From Lacticaseibacillus nasuensis JCM 17158 (GTDB lineage Bacteria; Bacillota; Bacilli; Lactobacillales; Lactobacillaceae): a stretch of 64,000 nt of DNA. The notes under the pieces are model-generated. The model did no database searches and had not been told where the DNA came from. It was given only the letters and a program-made list of their open reading frames with translations. A program made the translations under genes and the position numbers. How positions within the stretch are numbered: position 1 is the first letter of the stretch; every line of letters begins with the position of its first letter. The stretch is taken from NCBI RefSeq assembly GCF_001434705.1, contig NZ_AZDJ01000001.1, forward strand, positions 62,001 to 126,000. Direction: 5' to 3'. This document shows positions 25,797 through 33,195 of this stretch, piece after piece.

Positions 25797-26559
25797 TGCC
25801 GTCGTGTTCTTTGATTTGGATGGCACGCTGTTGGCCGACGACAAGTCGCTGTTGCCGAGCACGCTGGCGGCGATGACCAGCCTGCGCCAGCACGATATTT
25901 TGCCGGTGGTGGCCACGGGACGCAACTTGTTTGAGATTCAGTATGTGCTCGACGCCACGCAAATCGACTCGATTGTCTCCGCCAACGGTTCCTACGTGCA
26001 ACTCAATGGCCAGCCGATTGCGACGGAGACGATTCCGCCGGCGGTGATCACGCGGTTCAACGTGTTTGCCGCCAAATTCGGCGACCCGGTGGGCTGGTAC
26101 ACGCACCAGGGCTTTGCCTTGAGCGCGGCGAGTACGGACACCAAGGAAAACTACGCGCTGTTGCGGCTAGCGGCGCGCGTCGACCGCACCTGGTGGCAGG
26201 CTCGCGACATTAATTTTATGTTTGTCTTTGACCGAGGGCGAGACGCTGAGTTTCAGGCCGCCTTTGCCGGCGAGCTCGACTTGGTACGCAACAACATTCG
26301 CGGTTTAGATGTGATGAATCACGGCGTCAGCAAACGTACTGGCATCATGACGCTGCTGGCCCAGGCTGGCTTGGCGCATTTGCCGACTTATGGCTTTGGC
26401 GATGCAGCAAATGATTTGCCGATGCTGCAACTGGTTGATCACCCGGTGGTCATGGCCAATGGGGAGCCGGCGGCCAAGGCGCTGGCGGAGTTTATCACCA
26501 CCAGCAACACGGCCGATGGCATCGCCAATGGGTTGCGGCATTACGGGCTGATTGACTGA
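25789..26559 (+). CDS. Cof-type HAD phosphatase
   Basis: The 256-residue protein is a HAD hydrolase with a C2 cap: motif I FFDLDGTLLADD, motif II VVATGRN, motif III Lys in GVSKRTG and motif IV FGDAANDLPML. Such enzymes remove phosphate from sugar phosphates or cofactors. It overlaps pgmB by 8 bp and is last in the operon, so dephosphorylation of a pathway sugar phosphate is plausible but unproven. Confidence 0.88.
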   Translation: MPNAVVFFDLDGTLLADDKSLLPSTLAAMTSLRQHDILPVVATGRNLFEIQYVLDATQIDSIVSANGSYVQLNGQPIATETIPPAVITRFNVFAAKFGDPVGWYTHQGFALSAASTDTKENYALLRLAARVDRTWWQARDINFMFVFDRGRDAEFQAAFAGELDLVRNNIRGLDVMNHGVSKRTGIMTLLAQAGLAHLPTYGFGDAANDLPMLQLVDHPVVMANGEPAAKALAEFITTSNTADGIANGLRHYGLID

Positions 26560-26581
26560 CGGCAAGTTGAATTTGCGTGAG

Positions 26582-27053
26582 TGTGACGCGCGACGCGTCG
26601 GATGAGGTGTCGCGCGTTTTTGGTTGGCGTGGACGGTTGGGCCGCGGTGAGGGAATGTGACGCGTGAGGCGTCACATCGAAGCGTCGTGGCGGTCACAGT
26701 CGACAGCAAACGCTCGTTGGAAAGTGGCGATGATTCGATTGACCAGTTCATCTGACGCGTGACGCGTCGGATTGGGTGCCGGCTGTGAGTTGCTGGGGTC
26801 GATGGGGGAAGAATCCGGTCTAACAAAATGCGCGTGATAGGTGAGTGTGACGCGTCGTGCGTCACACCGAAGCGGGATGGCGGTCACGGTCGACAGTAAA
26901 CGCTCGCTGTGAACTGGCGATGATTCGATTGACCAGTTCATCTGACGCATGATGCGTCGGATTGGGTGCCGGCTGCGAGTTGCTGGGGTCGATGGGGGAA
27001 GAATCCGGTCTAACAGAGTGCGCGTGATAGGTTAGTGTGACGCGTCGTGCGTC
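26582..27053. repeat. Tandem 190-bp repeat carrying alternating GACGC-N5-GCGTC palindromes
   Basis: Two near-identical 190-bp units are seen: for example GATTCGATTGACCAGTTCAT at 26732 and 26922, ATTGGGTGCCGGCTG at 26771 and 26961. Type A palindromes (TGTGACGC-N5-GCGTCACA) start at 26656, 26846 and 27036, the last with a decayed right arm; type B (CTGACGC-N5-GCGTCGG) start at 26752 and 26942. Spacing alternates 96 and 94 bp. A hybrid copy sits at 26582. The period is not a multiple of three, so frames shift between units and coding is unlikely. No gene is supported between 26560 and 27227. Confidence 0.85.
26586..26621 (+). terminator. Terminator of the GH65 operon, overlapping the first palindrome
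   Basis: ACGCGCGAC and GTCGCGCGT pair across a 14-base loop and are followed by TTTTT. The left arm and loop are also the first GACGC-N5-GCGTC palindrome of the following array. Confidence 0.75.
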
Positions 27054-27137
27054 GAATCGAGCAGAAACTGGCGATTTGTCACCGGCTGGTGTGCCCAACT
27101 TGATGAATGACACCGTAAAGCATTTTGGTTACGACCA

Positions 27138-27162
27138 AGTCTGACGCGTCACGCGTCAGACT
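27138..27162. repeat. Further copy of the palindrome family with 10-bp stem
   Basis: AGTCTGACGC and GCGTCAGACT form a perfect stem around GTCAC. It lacks a T-run and lies 85 bp after the last tandem copy. Confidence 0.75.
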
Positions 27163-27184
27163 CAACCGACCCAACAATCGCATC

Positions 27185-27216
27185 AAAAAAGTCCGACGCG
27201 TGATGCGTCAGACTTT
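27185..27216 (-). terminator. Terminator of the ACT-domain gene, built from the same palindrome
   Basis: On the minus strand AAAGTC-x-GACGC and GCGTC-x-GACTTT pair with loop ATCAC and run into six T. A family palindrome thus serves as a terminator stem. Confidence 0.8.
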
Positions 27217-27227
27217 GGTTGAGCCAA

Positions 27228-27662
27228 CTATTCGACAGAAATCAAGGCCACATCGGTGACGCCATGGGCTTGCCGCAGCTTGGCGAGTAAATCGTCAAGC
27301 GTGCCGGTGAGGTTACTGATGTCGAATGAAATCACAACGCTCGCCCAGTCGTGAATCGGGATGTTTTGGTTAATGGTCAAGATGCTAGCCTCGGCATTCG
27401 ACACCGTGGCCAAGACCTCGGACAAAATGCCGCGGTCGTGATGGAGCATCAATGAGATCACCGCTTTGCGTGAGGTCAACCCGGCGTCGGGGAGAAACAC
27501 GTAGTCCTTGTACTTGTAGTAGGTGCCGCGACTGATGCCGACTTGGCGCACGGCCTCGCTGACCTGGCGGACCTGACCGTTTTCGATCAGCGTGCGCGCC
27601 TCGATGACCTTGTCGACCACGTCGGGCAGAATCGAACTGTCGACGATATAATACTTTTCCAT
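27228..27662 (-). CDS. UPF0735 ACT domain-containing protein (PheB-like)
   Basis: The 144-residue product has an N-terminal helix-turn-helix-like part (VSEAVRQVGISRGTYYKYKD) and a C-terminal ACT domain (about residues 70-144), the layout of UPF0735/PheB. ACT domains bind amino acids; the protein is thought to regulate amino acid metabolism. In many Firmicutes it precedes hom-thrB or pheA; here it stands alone. TGGGGGAAA precedes the ATG at 27662. Confidence 0.88.
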   Translation of the reverse strand: MEKYYIVDSSILPDVVDKVIEARTLIENGQVRQVSEAVRQVGISRGTYYKYKDYVFLPDAGLTSRKAVISLMLHHDRGILSEVLATVSNAEASILTINQNIPIHDWASVVISFDISNLTGTLDDLLAKLRQAHGVTDVALISVE

Positions 27663-27695
27663 CGGATTTCCCCCAATTGAGCTTGTAATGCGGCA

Positions 27696-27704
27696 ATTGT
27701 ACCA
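27696..27704 (-). promoter_or_regulatory. Extended -10 promoter of the ACT-domain gene
   Basis: On the minus strand TGGTACAAT fits TGnTATAAT with one mismatch, 34 bp upstream of the start. Confidence 0.5.
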
Positions 27705-27805
27705 TGAATCGCGAACACATGACTCAATCTTCCTCAAGGTTTGGTGAAAAAGTCGCGAATTCTTCACGCTTTTCATGCACACTTTGGATGGTAGCGACCG
27801 TTGTG

Positions 27806-27848
27806 CAAAAAACGGCGCCACCGACTGTTTGCACAGCAGGTGGCGCCG
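27806..27848 (-). terminator. Strong terminator-like hairpin with no recognised gene upstream
   Basis: CGGCGCCACC and GGTGGCGCCG, with an inner CTGT/ACAG stem, are followed on the minus strand by TTTTTTG. The 164 bp between it and the ssrA terminator hold no open frame I can support, only another imperfect hairpin (AAAAGTCTGAGTC / GAGTCAGGCTTTT) near 27957-27989. Confidence 0.7.
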
Positions 27849-28012
27849 AAACCTAAGATTTCTGAGGTGATTAAGTCGTATTGAGTTGGATGTGAGCCAT
27901 GAATGTCCAGTAAAAATAAAGTTGACGTTGTCGTTTTTTCAAGTGGCGACAATTTACAAAAGCCTGACTCAAAATTGACTCAGACTTTTGACGAAGATGC
28001 CGTTATTACTGT

Positions 28013-28059
28013 AAAAAAATCGGCTACAAACGCTGATTTAGCAACGATTGTAGCCGATT
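28013..28059 (-). terminator. Terminator of ssrA
   Basis: On the minus strand AATCGGCTACAA and TTGTAGCCGATT form a perfect 12-bp stem followed by a long T-run. Confidence 0.9.
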
Positions 28060-28082
28060 GTAAATGATGTGATGTTACTTTA

Positions 28083-28446
28083 TGGAGGTGAGGAGAATCG
28101 AACTCCTGTCCATCAGCCCCGCTCCTTGCAGCTCTACACGCTTAGTCGTCCCATTTGAAGTTCACCAAGCGGCCGCGCCGGACGGCAGGGCTAACGCCAC
28201 TTGGCTAACCTAAAATCTCTTGACAGCGCCTCAGGTGGCAACGTTGCCCGTAGCTCAATGCTTTTAGACCTTGACACACCCCTTGAGCAAAAGTGGCAAG
28301 ATCACGCTAGGCCGTAATTAAGCGGCGAGTGCGTAAGATGGTTCGTTGTTTTTTGCAGTTAAATAAACTGTGTTCCGTTGATGACGGAGCCGGACTCCGG
28401 CGTGCACCACAAGGGCTAAGACCAATGTCGAGACCATTACACCCCC
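28083..28446 (-). ncRNA. ssrA: Transfer-messenger RNA (tmRNA)
   Basis: tmRNA rescues stalled ribosomes and tags the unfinished protein for degradation. The 5' end GGGGGTGTAATGG pairs with CACCTCC at the 3' end; the T-arm GGAGTTCGATTCTCC is clear. The tag frame (28321-28356, stop TAA at 28318) encodes AKNNEPSYALAA, ending in the protease signal ALAA. CCA is not encoded after the discriminator base, so it would be added after transcription. Promoter and terminator are both strong. Confidence 0.95.
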
Positions 28447-28456
28447 GGGAAACTCA

Positions 28457-28485
28457 AGCATAGCAGGGCTTTAGCCGTTTGTCAA
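28457..28485 (-). promoter_or_regulatory. Promoter of ssrA
   Basis: On the minus strand a perfect TTGACA and TATGCT are 17 bp apart, ending 11 bases before the mature 5' end. Confidence 0.9.
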
Positions 28486-28507
28486 AGCGCGGTGGACGTG
28501 CTAGTCT
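28479..28507 (+). promoter_or_regulatory. Promoter of the 28538 gene, sharing its -35 with ssrA
   Basis: TTGTCA and TAGTCT are 17 bp apart, and TGC before the -10 adds the extended element. The -35 occupies the same TTGTCAA patch as the ssrA -35 on the other strand. Confidence 0.65.
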
Positions 28508-28537
28508 GATGAATAGACAATCAATGGAGGAACGCGC

Positions 28538-28963
28538 ATGATTTTTATGTTTGCTGGGACGTTCGAATGGTTATTGGCGCTGATGTATTTGGTGAACCGG
28601 GCGCACAAGCGTGGCGGCATTTTCGGCTACACGAGTTACCTGGCTAGCGTCACCGATGACGGGTTTGCCCATGCGCAAACGTGGTGCCGCAACAGTTTAT
28701 TTATGACCGGCTTGGGCGAGCTGCTGGTGGGCGCCGGGATTCATTACCTCCAGTGGGACCGCTTCTTTATTATCTGGTTGTTCCTGGCGGCGTTGGCGTT
28801 TTTAACGCCGTATCTGTACACCGAAAGCCGGCTGAAGCGCTACTTAATCGCGCATGATGCCTTGCCGGATGACTACGTGGATCCGGATGAGGCGTTGCGT
28901 CAGCGCTCGGCGCAACGCCAGCGCACCGAGGGCTTGCGCGACCAGTTACGTCACCATCGATAG
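28538..28963 (+). CDS. Small membrane protein of unknown function
   Basis: The 141-residue product has about two to three hydrophobic segments (FAGTFEWLLALMYLV, LFMTGLGELLVGAGI, FFIIWLFLAALAFLTPYLY) and a charged, Arg-rich C-terminal tail. No family is recognised. GGAGG is 7 bp from the ATG. The two-component genes begin 11 bp later, so it is probably in the same operon and may be linked to that signalling system. Confidence 0.75.
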   Translation: MIFMFAGTFEWLLALMYLVNRAHKRGGIFGYTSYLASVTDDGFAHAQTWCRNSLFMTGLGELLVGAGIHYLQWDRFFIIWLFLAALAFLTPYLYTESRLKRYLIAHDALPDDYVDPDEALRQRSAQRQRTEGLRDQLRHHR

Positions 28964-28974
28964 GAGTTAGATAG

Positions 28975-29691
28975 ATGAAGATTTTGATGATTGAAGACAA
29001 CGAGAGCGTGTCCCAGATGATGGACATGTTTTTTAAGAAGGAACAATGGGACGTGGTCAACGCCTATGACGGCGAAGCGGGGCTGGCGACCTTCAAGGCG
29101 GCGCCGGACAGCTTTGACATCATCACGTTGGACTTGAACCTGCCGAAGATGGACGGCATGCAGGTGGCGCAGGAAATCCGCAAGGTCAGCGCCACGGTGC
29201 CGTTGATCATGCTGACGGCGCGGGATTCGGAAAGCGACCAAGTGTTGGGGCTGGAACTCGGCGCCGACGATTACGTCACCAAGCCATTTTCCCCAATCAC
29301 ATTGGTGGCGCGCATCAAGGCGTTGCACCGGCGGGCGGAAGTCGAGCCAGAGGCAGAAGCTGACCAAGGCGTCGGCAATTTTGACGTGGTGACGCGGCAC
29401 TTTAAGCTCAGCACGAAGACCCGTGAGGCCTTTCTCGACGACCAGCCAATCGAGAACCTGACGCCGAAGGAATTCGACCTGCTGCACACCTTGGCCAACA
29501 AGCCCAAGCAGGTGTTTTCCCGCGAGCAACTGTTGCAGCTGGTGTGGGATTATGAATATTACGGCGACGAGCGCACCGTCGACGCCCACATTAAGAAGCT
29601 GCGGCAGAAAATCGAGAAGGTCGGCCCCCAGATTATTCAAACGGTGTGGGGCGTCGGCTACAAATTCGATGATTCGGGCCTTGATTCATGA
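28975..29691 (+). CDS. OmpR/PhoB-family response regulator
   Basis: The 238-residue product has a receiver domain with Asp53 as phosphate acceptor in TLDLNLPKMDG, the acidic pair in IEDN and Lys in TKPF, and a winged-helix DNA-binding domain (LTPKEFDLLHTLA ... TVDAHIKKLRQKI ... TVWGVGYKF). TAGGAG precedes the ATG. It overlaps the kinase gene by 4 bp. The pair resembles YclJ/YclK of Bacillus; the signal and targets are unknown. Confidence 0.92.
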   Translation: MKILMIEDNESVSQMMDMFFKKEQWDVVNAYDGEAGLATFKAAPDSFDIITLDLNLPKMDGMQVAQEIRKVSATVPLIMLTARDSESDQVLGLELGADDYVTKPFSPITLVARIKALHRRAEVEPEAEADQGVGNFDVVTRHFKLSTKTREAFLDDQPIENLTPKEFDLLHTLANKPKQVFSREQLLQLVWDYEYYGDERTVDAHIKKLRQKIEKVGPQIIQTVWGVGYKFDDSGLDS

Positions 29692-31151
29692 AATTACTCT
29701 ATCAACAAATGCTGGCGTTTTTCGGCGTCATCGCCATTACGCTGGCGATTTTTGGCATTTTGATGGTGCGCTCCACCAGCAATACGGTGTGGGATAACAG
29801 CTTCGACCAGCTTGAGGAATACACCGACGTTTTGACCCAGCGCGCCGTCGATCAGAACACCTATATGATCAACGCGCAGTTCATCCAAAACAGCGAGGAA
29901 ATTCTGGCCAAGCAGCACACCCGCTTCATGATTTACGACGCCACCAACCAGGCGCGCTACCCGCAAATGGCGCAAGGCACGCGGCCAATTGCCACCAAGT
30001 ACTGGCGCCAATTGAAAAAAGGCACCGCCGTGGCGCTGCCGGAGCTGACGACCAATCCGCAAACCGGCAAGCAACAAAGCCTGGTGATTTACTACAAGCC
30101 GGTGTTCTTGTCAGGCAAGCTCTTGTTTGTCATTGCCGCCTTTGCGCCGGTGGACAACATTCAAAGCGCTATTAATAAAACCGAGCACAACTTATTGATT
30201 GCCTTTTTCTTCTCCATGTTAGCGGCGGTGGTGGTGAGTTACTTCCTCGCGCGCTTTCAGGTCAACCGCATCAACCGCCTGCGCGCGGCGACCCACCAGG
30301 TGGCGGAAGGCGACTATGACGTCGACGTGGCGTTTCCGACGAAGGCCCACGACGAAGTGGCGGCCTTGGCGAACGATTTTCAAGACATGGTCGGCTCGCT
30401 GCGCGCCAGTCAAGCCGAGATTCACCGCCAAGAGGAGCGCCGGCGCCAGTTTATGGCCGACGCCGCCCACGAGATGCGCACGCCGCTGACCACCATCAAC
30501 GGCTTGCTGGAGGGGCTGGCGTATGACGCGATTCCCGAGGAAAGCAAGGGCGAATCCATCACCTTGATGCGCAACGAAACCAAGCGCTTGATTCGCCTGG
30601 TCAATGAGAACTTGGACTACGAAAAGATTCGCACCAACCAAATCGCGCTGAACAAGCGCACCTTCTCCGCCGCCACGGCGCTACAAGGGATCGCCACCCA
30701 GCTGCACCAAAAAGCCGAATCCGCCGGCGACACATTGACGGTGCAGGCCCCGGATACGGTGATGGTATACGCCGATCACGACCGCTTCGTGCAGGTGATG
30801 TTTAACATCATTCAAAACGCGATTCAATTCACCGACCATGGCGAGATCACAATCACCGCCAAGGCCGGCTACCACCAAACCGAACTCAGCGTCAGCGACA
30901 CCGGCATCGGCATGAGCGCCGACCAGCTGAAAAACATTTGGGAGCGGTACTACAAGGCTGACCCGTCGCGGAAAAACACGAAGTACGGCGAGTCAGGGCT
31001 TGGCTTGGCCATCGTCCATCAACTCGTCACGTTGCATGGCGGCACCATCGACGTGACTTCCGAGCTCGGGCAAGGCACCACGTTTACGCTCACTTTTCCG
31101 GATGAAGCAACGGCACCGAGCCAGGCGCCCATTACCCATACGGCCAAATAA
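29688..31151 (+). CDS. Sensor histidine kinase
   Basis: The 487-residue membrane kinase has two transmembrane helices (about residues 8-27 and 168-188) enclosing an extracellular sensor of about 140 residues, then a HAMP domain, the phospho-acceptor His261 in DAAHEMRTPL, and the ATPase domain with N box NIIQNAIQFT, G1 SDTGIGMS and G2 GESGLGLAIV. It phosphorylates the regulator encoded immediately upstream. Confidence 0.93.
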   Translation: MKLLYQQMLAFFGVIAITLAIFGILMVRSTSNTVWDNSFDQLEEYTDVLTQRAVDQNTYMINAQFIQNSEEILAKQHTRFMIYDATNQARYPQMAQGTRPIATKYWRQLKKGTAVALPELTTNPQTGKQQSLVIYYKPVFLSGKLLFVIAAFAPVDNIQSAINKTEHNLLIAFFFSMLAAVVVSYFLARFQVNRINRLRAATHQVAEGDYDVDVAFPTKAHDEVAALANDFQDMVGSLRASQAEIHRQEERRRQFMADAAHEMRTPLTTINGLLEGLAYDAIPEESKGESITLMRNETKRLIRLVNENLDYEKIRTNQIALNKRTFSAATALQGIATQLHQKAESAGDTLTVQAPDTVMVYADHDRFVQVMFNIIQNAIQFTDHGEITITAKAGYHQTELSVSDTGIGMSADQLKNIWERYYKADPSRKNTKYGESGLGLAIVHQLVTLHGGTIDVTSELGQGTTFTLTFPDEATAPSQAPITHTAK

Positions 31152-31177
31152 AAGCCGCGACTCGGTCGCGGCTTTTT
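31150..31177. terminator. Bidirectional terminator between the kinase and GNAT genes
   Basis: AAAGCCGCGAC-TCG-GTCGCGGCTTTTT; both strands carry a T-run, and it overlaps the stop of the convergent gene. Confidence 0.88.
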
Positions 31178-31640
31178 ATAGTGGCTTGATTGCCCAGCGG
31201 TCCATCAACTGGTGGGGGCCGGGCCGCAGCGGCTCGGCCAACAAGGTGTAGCCGCTAGCGGCATACAGGTGCAACGCCGCGGTCAACCGGTGGTGACTTT
31301 CGAGGTAGAGCTTAGTATAGCCGGCAAGCTTGGCTTCGGCCTCGGCGCGAGCCAACAACGCCCGGCCCAACCCCTGGCCGCGGGCGGCCGGAGTGAGGTA
31401 CAGTTTTTGCAGCTCGGCGGTGGTTCCAGCGTACTCGCCAAAGCCGGCACCGCCCAGCACTTTGCCGTGGGCCACGGCGACAAAATAGCCGCGCCCAGGC
31501 TGGGCATAAAACGTACTGAGGTGATCGAGTTGCGGGTCGGCAAAGGCCGTGCCCGGTAGCGCGAGATTAGCGGCGGTGAGGCTGGCGCGAATAATCGCGG
31601 CCAGCGGCGCGTCGTCGGTGGGTTGAATCGGTCGAATCAT
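31176..31640 (-). CDS. GNAT family N-acetyltransferase
   Basis: The 154-residue product has the acetyl-CoA-binding signature LYLTPAARGQGLGRALLA and the conserved YLESHHRLTAALHLYAASGY region. The acceptor is unknown. GGAGG precedes the ATG at 31640. It is convergent with the sensor kinase. Confidence 0.88.
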   Translation of the reverse strand: MIRPIQPTDDAPLAAIIRASLTAANLALPGTAFADPQLDHLSTFYAQPGRGYFVAVAHGKVLGGAGFGEYAGTTAELQKLYLTPAARGQGLGRALLARAEAEAKLAGYTKLYLESHHRLTAALHLYAASGYTLLAEPLRPGPHQLMDRWAIKPL

Positions 31641-31693
31641 GATGGCCTCCTGAGGTTTCCTTCGATTATCGCACATTCGCGGCCAAACGGCGG

Positions 31694-31702
31694 TGGTATA
31701 AT
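31694..31702 (+). promoter_or_regulatory. Extended -10 promoter of the aldo/keto reductase
   Basis: TGGTATAAT is a perfect extended -10, 31 bp before the start. Confidence 0.65.
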
Positions 31703-31733
31703 AATCAATAGTTTACGGAAGAAGGCAAGGATC

Positions 31734-32576
31734 ATGACAGCATTAACTGAAACATGGCAACTCCCTAACGGCGTGGCAATTCCGCAGGTCGGGTTTGGCA
31801 CCTGGCAAATCCCGGCAGGAGAAACGGCCCAAGCCGCGGTCACTGCGGCGCTTGAAGCGGGTTATCGCCATATCGACACGGCTTGGCAGTACAAAAACGA
31901 AGCGAGTGTCGGCGCGGCCGTGCGAGCTTCCGGCTTGCCGCGCGACCAGGTCTTTGTCACCTCGAAGCTCCCGGCCCACGCCAAGGATTATGACGCGGCC
32001 ATGGCAGCCTTTCACGAAAGCATGACCAACTTGGACCTGGGCTACATCGACATGTACCTGATTCACGCCCCGTGGCCATGGGCAGAGCTTGGCGCCGATT
32101 ACCGCAAGCAAAATCGCGAGGTGTGGCGCGCCATGGAGGATATTTACGAATCTGGGAAGGTCCGCGCCATCGGCATCTCTAACTTCAACGTGCGCGACTT
32201 GACTGACGTCGTCGACCACGCCCGCATCGCCCCGATGGCCTTGCAGTTGCAGTATTACATTGGCTTTACCGAAGACGCCATCGTCTCCGCGGCGCGCAAG
32301 GCGGGGATGCTGGTCGAAGGCTTTTCACCATTGGCCACTGGGTTCTTGTTGAACAATCCGGCGGTCCAGGCCATCGCCGACGCGCATCACGTCAGCGTCG
32401 CTCAGGTGGCGATTCGCTACTGCCTGCAAAATCAGGTGTTGCCGCTGCCTAAGGCGACCAGCCCGGCGCATATTCAAGCCAACGCGCAACTGGACTTCAC
32501 GCTGACTGCCGACGACATGGTCACCCTCGATGGGCTGACCGATACGGCGCCTGGCGAAGATCACAACGTCTATTAA
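31734..32576 (+). CDS. Aldo/keto reductase
   Basis: The 280-residue TIM-barrel enzyme uses NADPH to reduce aldehydes or ketones. The tetrad is visible: Asp and Tyr in YRHIDTAWQYKNE, Lys in VTSKLPAH and His in MYLIHAPWPW; GISNFNVRDL and LPKATSPAHIQAN are family cofactor and substrate segments. It resembles the 2,5-diketo-gluconate reductase-like group. AAGGCAAGG precedes the ATG. Monocistronic. Confidence 0.92.
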   Translation: MTALTETWQLPNGVAIPQVGFGTWQIPAGETAQAAVTAALEAGYRHIDTAWQYKNEASVGAAVRASGLPRDQVFVTSKLPAHAKDYDAAMAAFHESMTNLDLGYIDMYLIHAPWPWAELGADYRKQNREVWRAMEDIYESGKVRAIGISNFNVRDLTDVVDHARIAPMALQLQYYIGFTEDAIVSAARKAGMLVEGFSPLATGFLLNNPAVQAIADAHHVSVAQVAIRYCLQNQVLPLPKATSPAHIQANAQLDFTLTADDMVTLDGLTDTAPGEDHNVY

Positions 32577-32587
32577 TCAGCACCACG

Positions 32588-32627
32588 AAAAACGCGGATG
32601 AATCGGCTTTCGATTTATCCGCGTTTT
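32588..32627. terminator. Bidirectional terminator after the aldo/keto reductase
   Basis: AAAACGCGGAT-G-AATCG and CGATT-T-ATCCGCGTTTT pair around GCTTT; it also serves the convergent gene. Confidence 0.85.
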
Positions 32628-32634
32628 GGTGTCG

Positions 32635-33183
32635 TCAGGCGGACAGCACCGGCGGGGTGGCCAGCTGGTGTTGGGCGTTGGCGGCCAGTAACGTCTCGTC
32701 TTGGGTGAAGACGACCAGGCTGCTGGTGGTTTGCCGCAGCGCCGTTTGGGCCAGCGTGATGAAGGCGCGCACCGCCTGGACCGCCATCGTCGCGGGGAAA
32801 TCGCCCATCACGATGAGCTGGCGGCCACCGAGTATGGCGCGAAAAAGCTGCACATACAGGCTCTGCTCGGTAGTCAAGGCGACGGCGGGGCGGTTAAGGA
32901 AGTCCAAATCCTCGCGAAACGCCTTGGGCAAGACGTGAAACGGCACCTTCTCGCCATTTAACAAGAGGTTGCTGCGCACACTTAGGTAAGGCACGACCGC
33001 CGGAGCCGGCAACCCGATGGCCGCAAACAATCGGGCGGCCCCTTGCCGGTGGCACACCTGCTGATACTCGCGCATCGTGGCCGCCGCCAGTTCAGGCGTG
33101 GCGTGCACAAACGTGATGTGCGCCGGTGGAAACACTTGGTGCACTTGGGTGATGAATTGAAGTTGCAGCTGACGTGATGGCAT
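32635..33183 (-). CDS. Degenerate ABC transporter ATPase-like protein
   Basis: This 182-residue product aligns by eye with the second half of an ABC ATPase but lacks the catalytic motifs. There is no Walker A loop in the N-terminal 60 residues; the signature position reads ALTTEQSLYVQLFRAIL (LTTEQ for LSGGQ, residues 103-107); Walker B reads QLIVMGDFP, with Phe in place of the catalytic Glu; and the switch His is Gln in VVFTQDE. The frame is intact with a good AAAGGAG site, arguing against a simple pseudogene. It follows the permease gene by 12 bp. Binding or hydrolysis of ATP is not expected. Confidence 0.6.
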   Translation of the reverse strand: MPSRQLQLQFITQVHQVFPPAHITFVHATPELAAATMREYQQVCHRQGAARLFAAIGLPAPAVVPYLSVRSNLLLNGEKVPFHVLPKAFREDLDFLNRPAVALTTEQSLYVQLFRAILGGRQLIVMGDFPATMAVQAVRAFITLAQTALRQTTSSLVVFTQDETLLAANAQHQLATPPVLSA

Positions 33184-33195
33184 GGCCACTCCTTT

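Noticed and set aside
26582-27053. Possible CRISPR array because short palindromic repeats are regularly spaced
   Set aside because: The sequences between the palindromes are themselves duplicated with a 190-bp period, repeat arms differ between two types, and no cas gene is in the window.
26672-27113. Overlapping minus-strand open frames in the repeat array
   Set aside because: The 190-bp period is not divisible by three, so the same DNA is read in different frames in successive units; no ribosome binding sites fit, and the frames only reflect GC-rich sequence with few stops.
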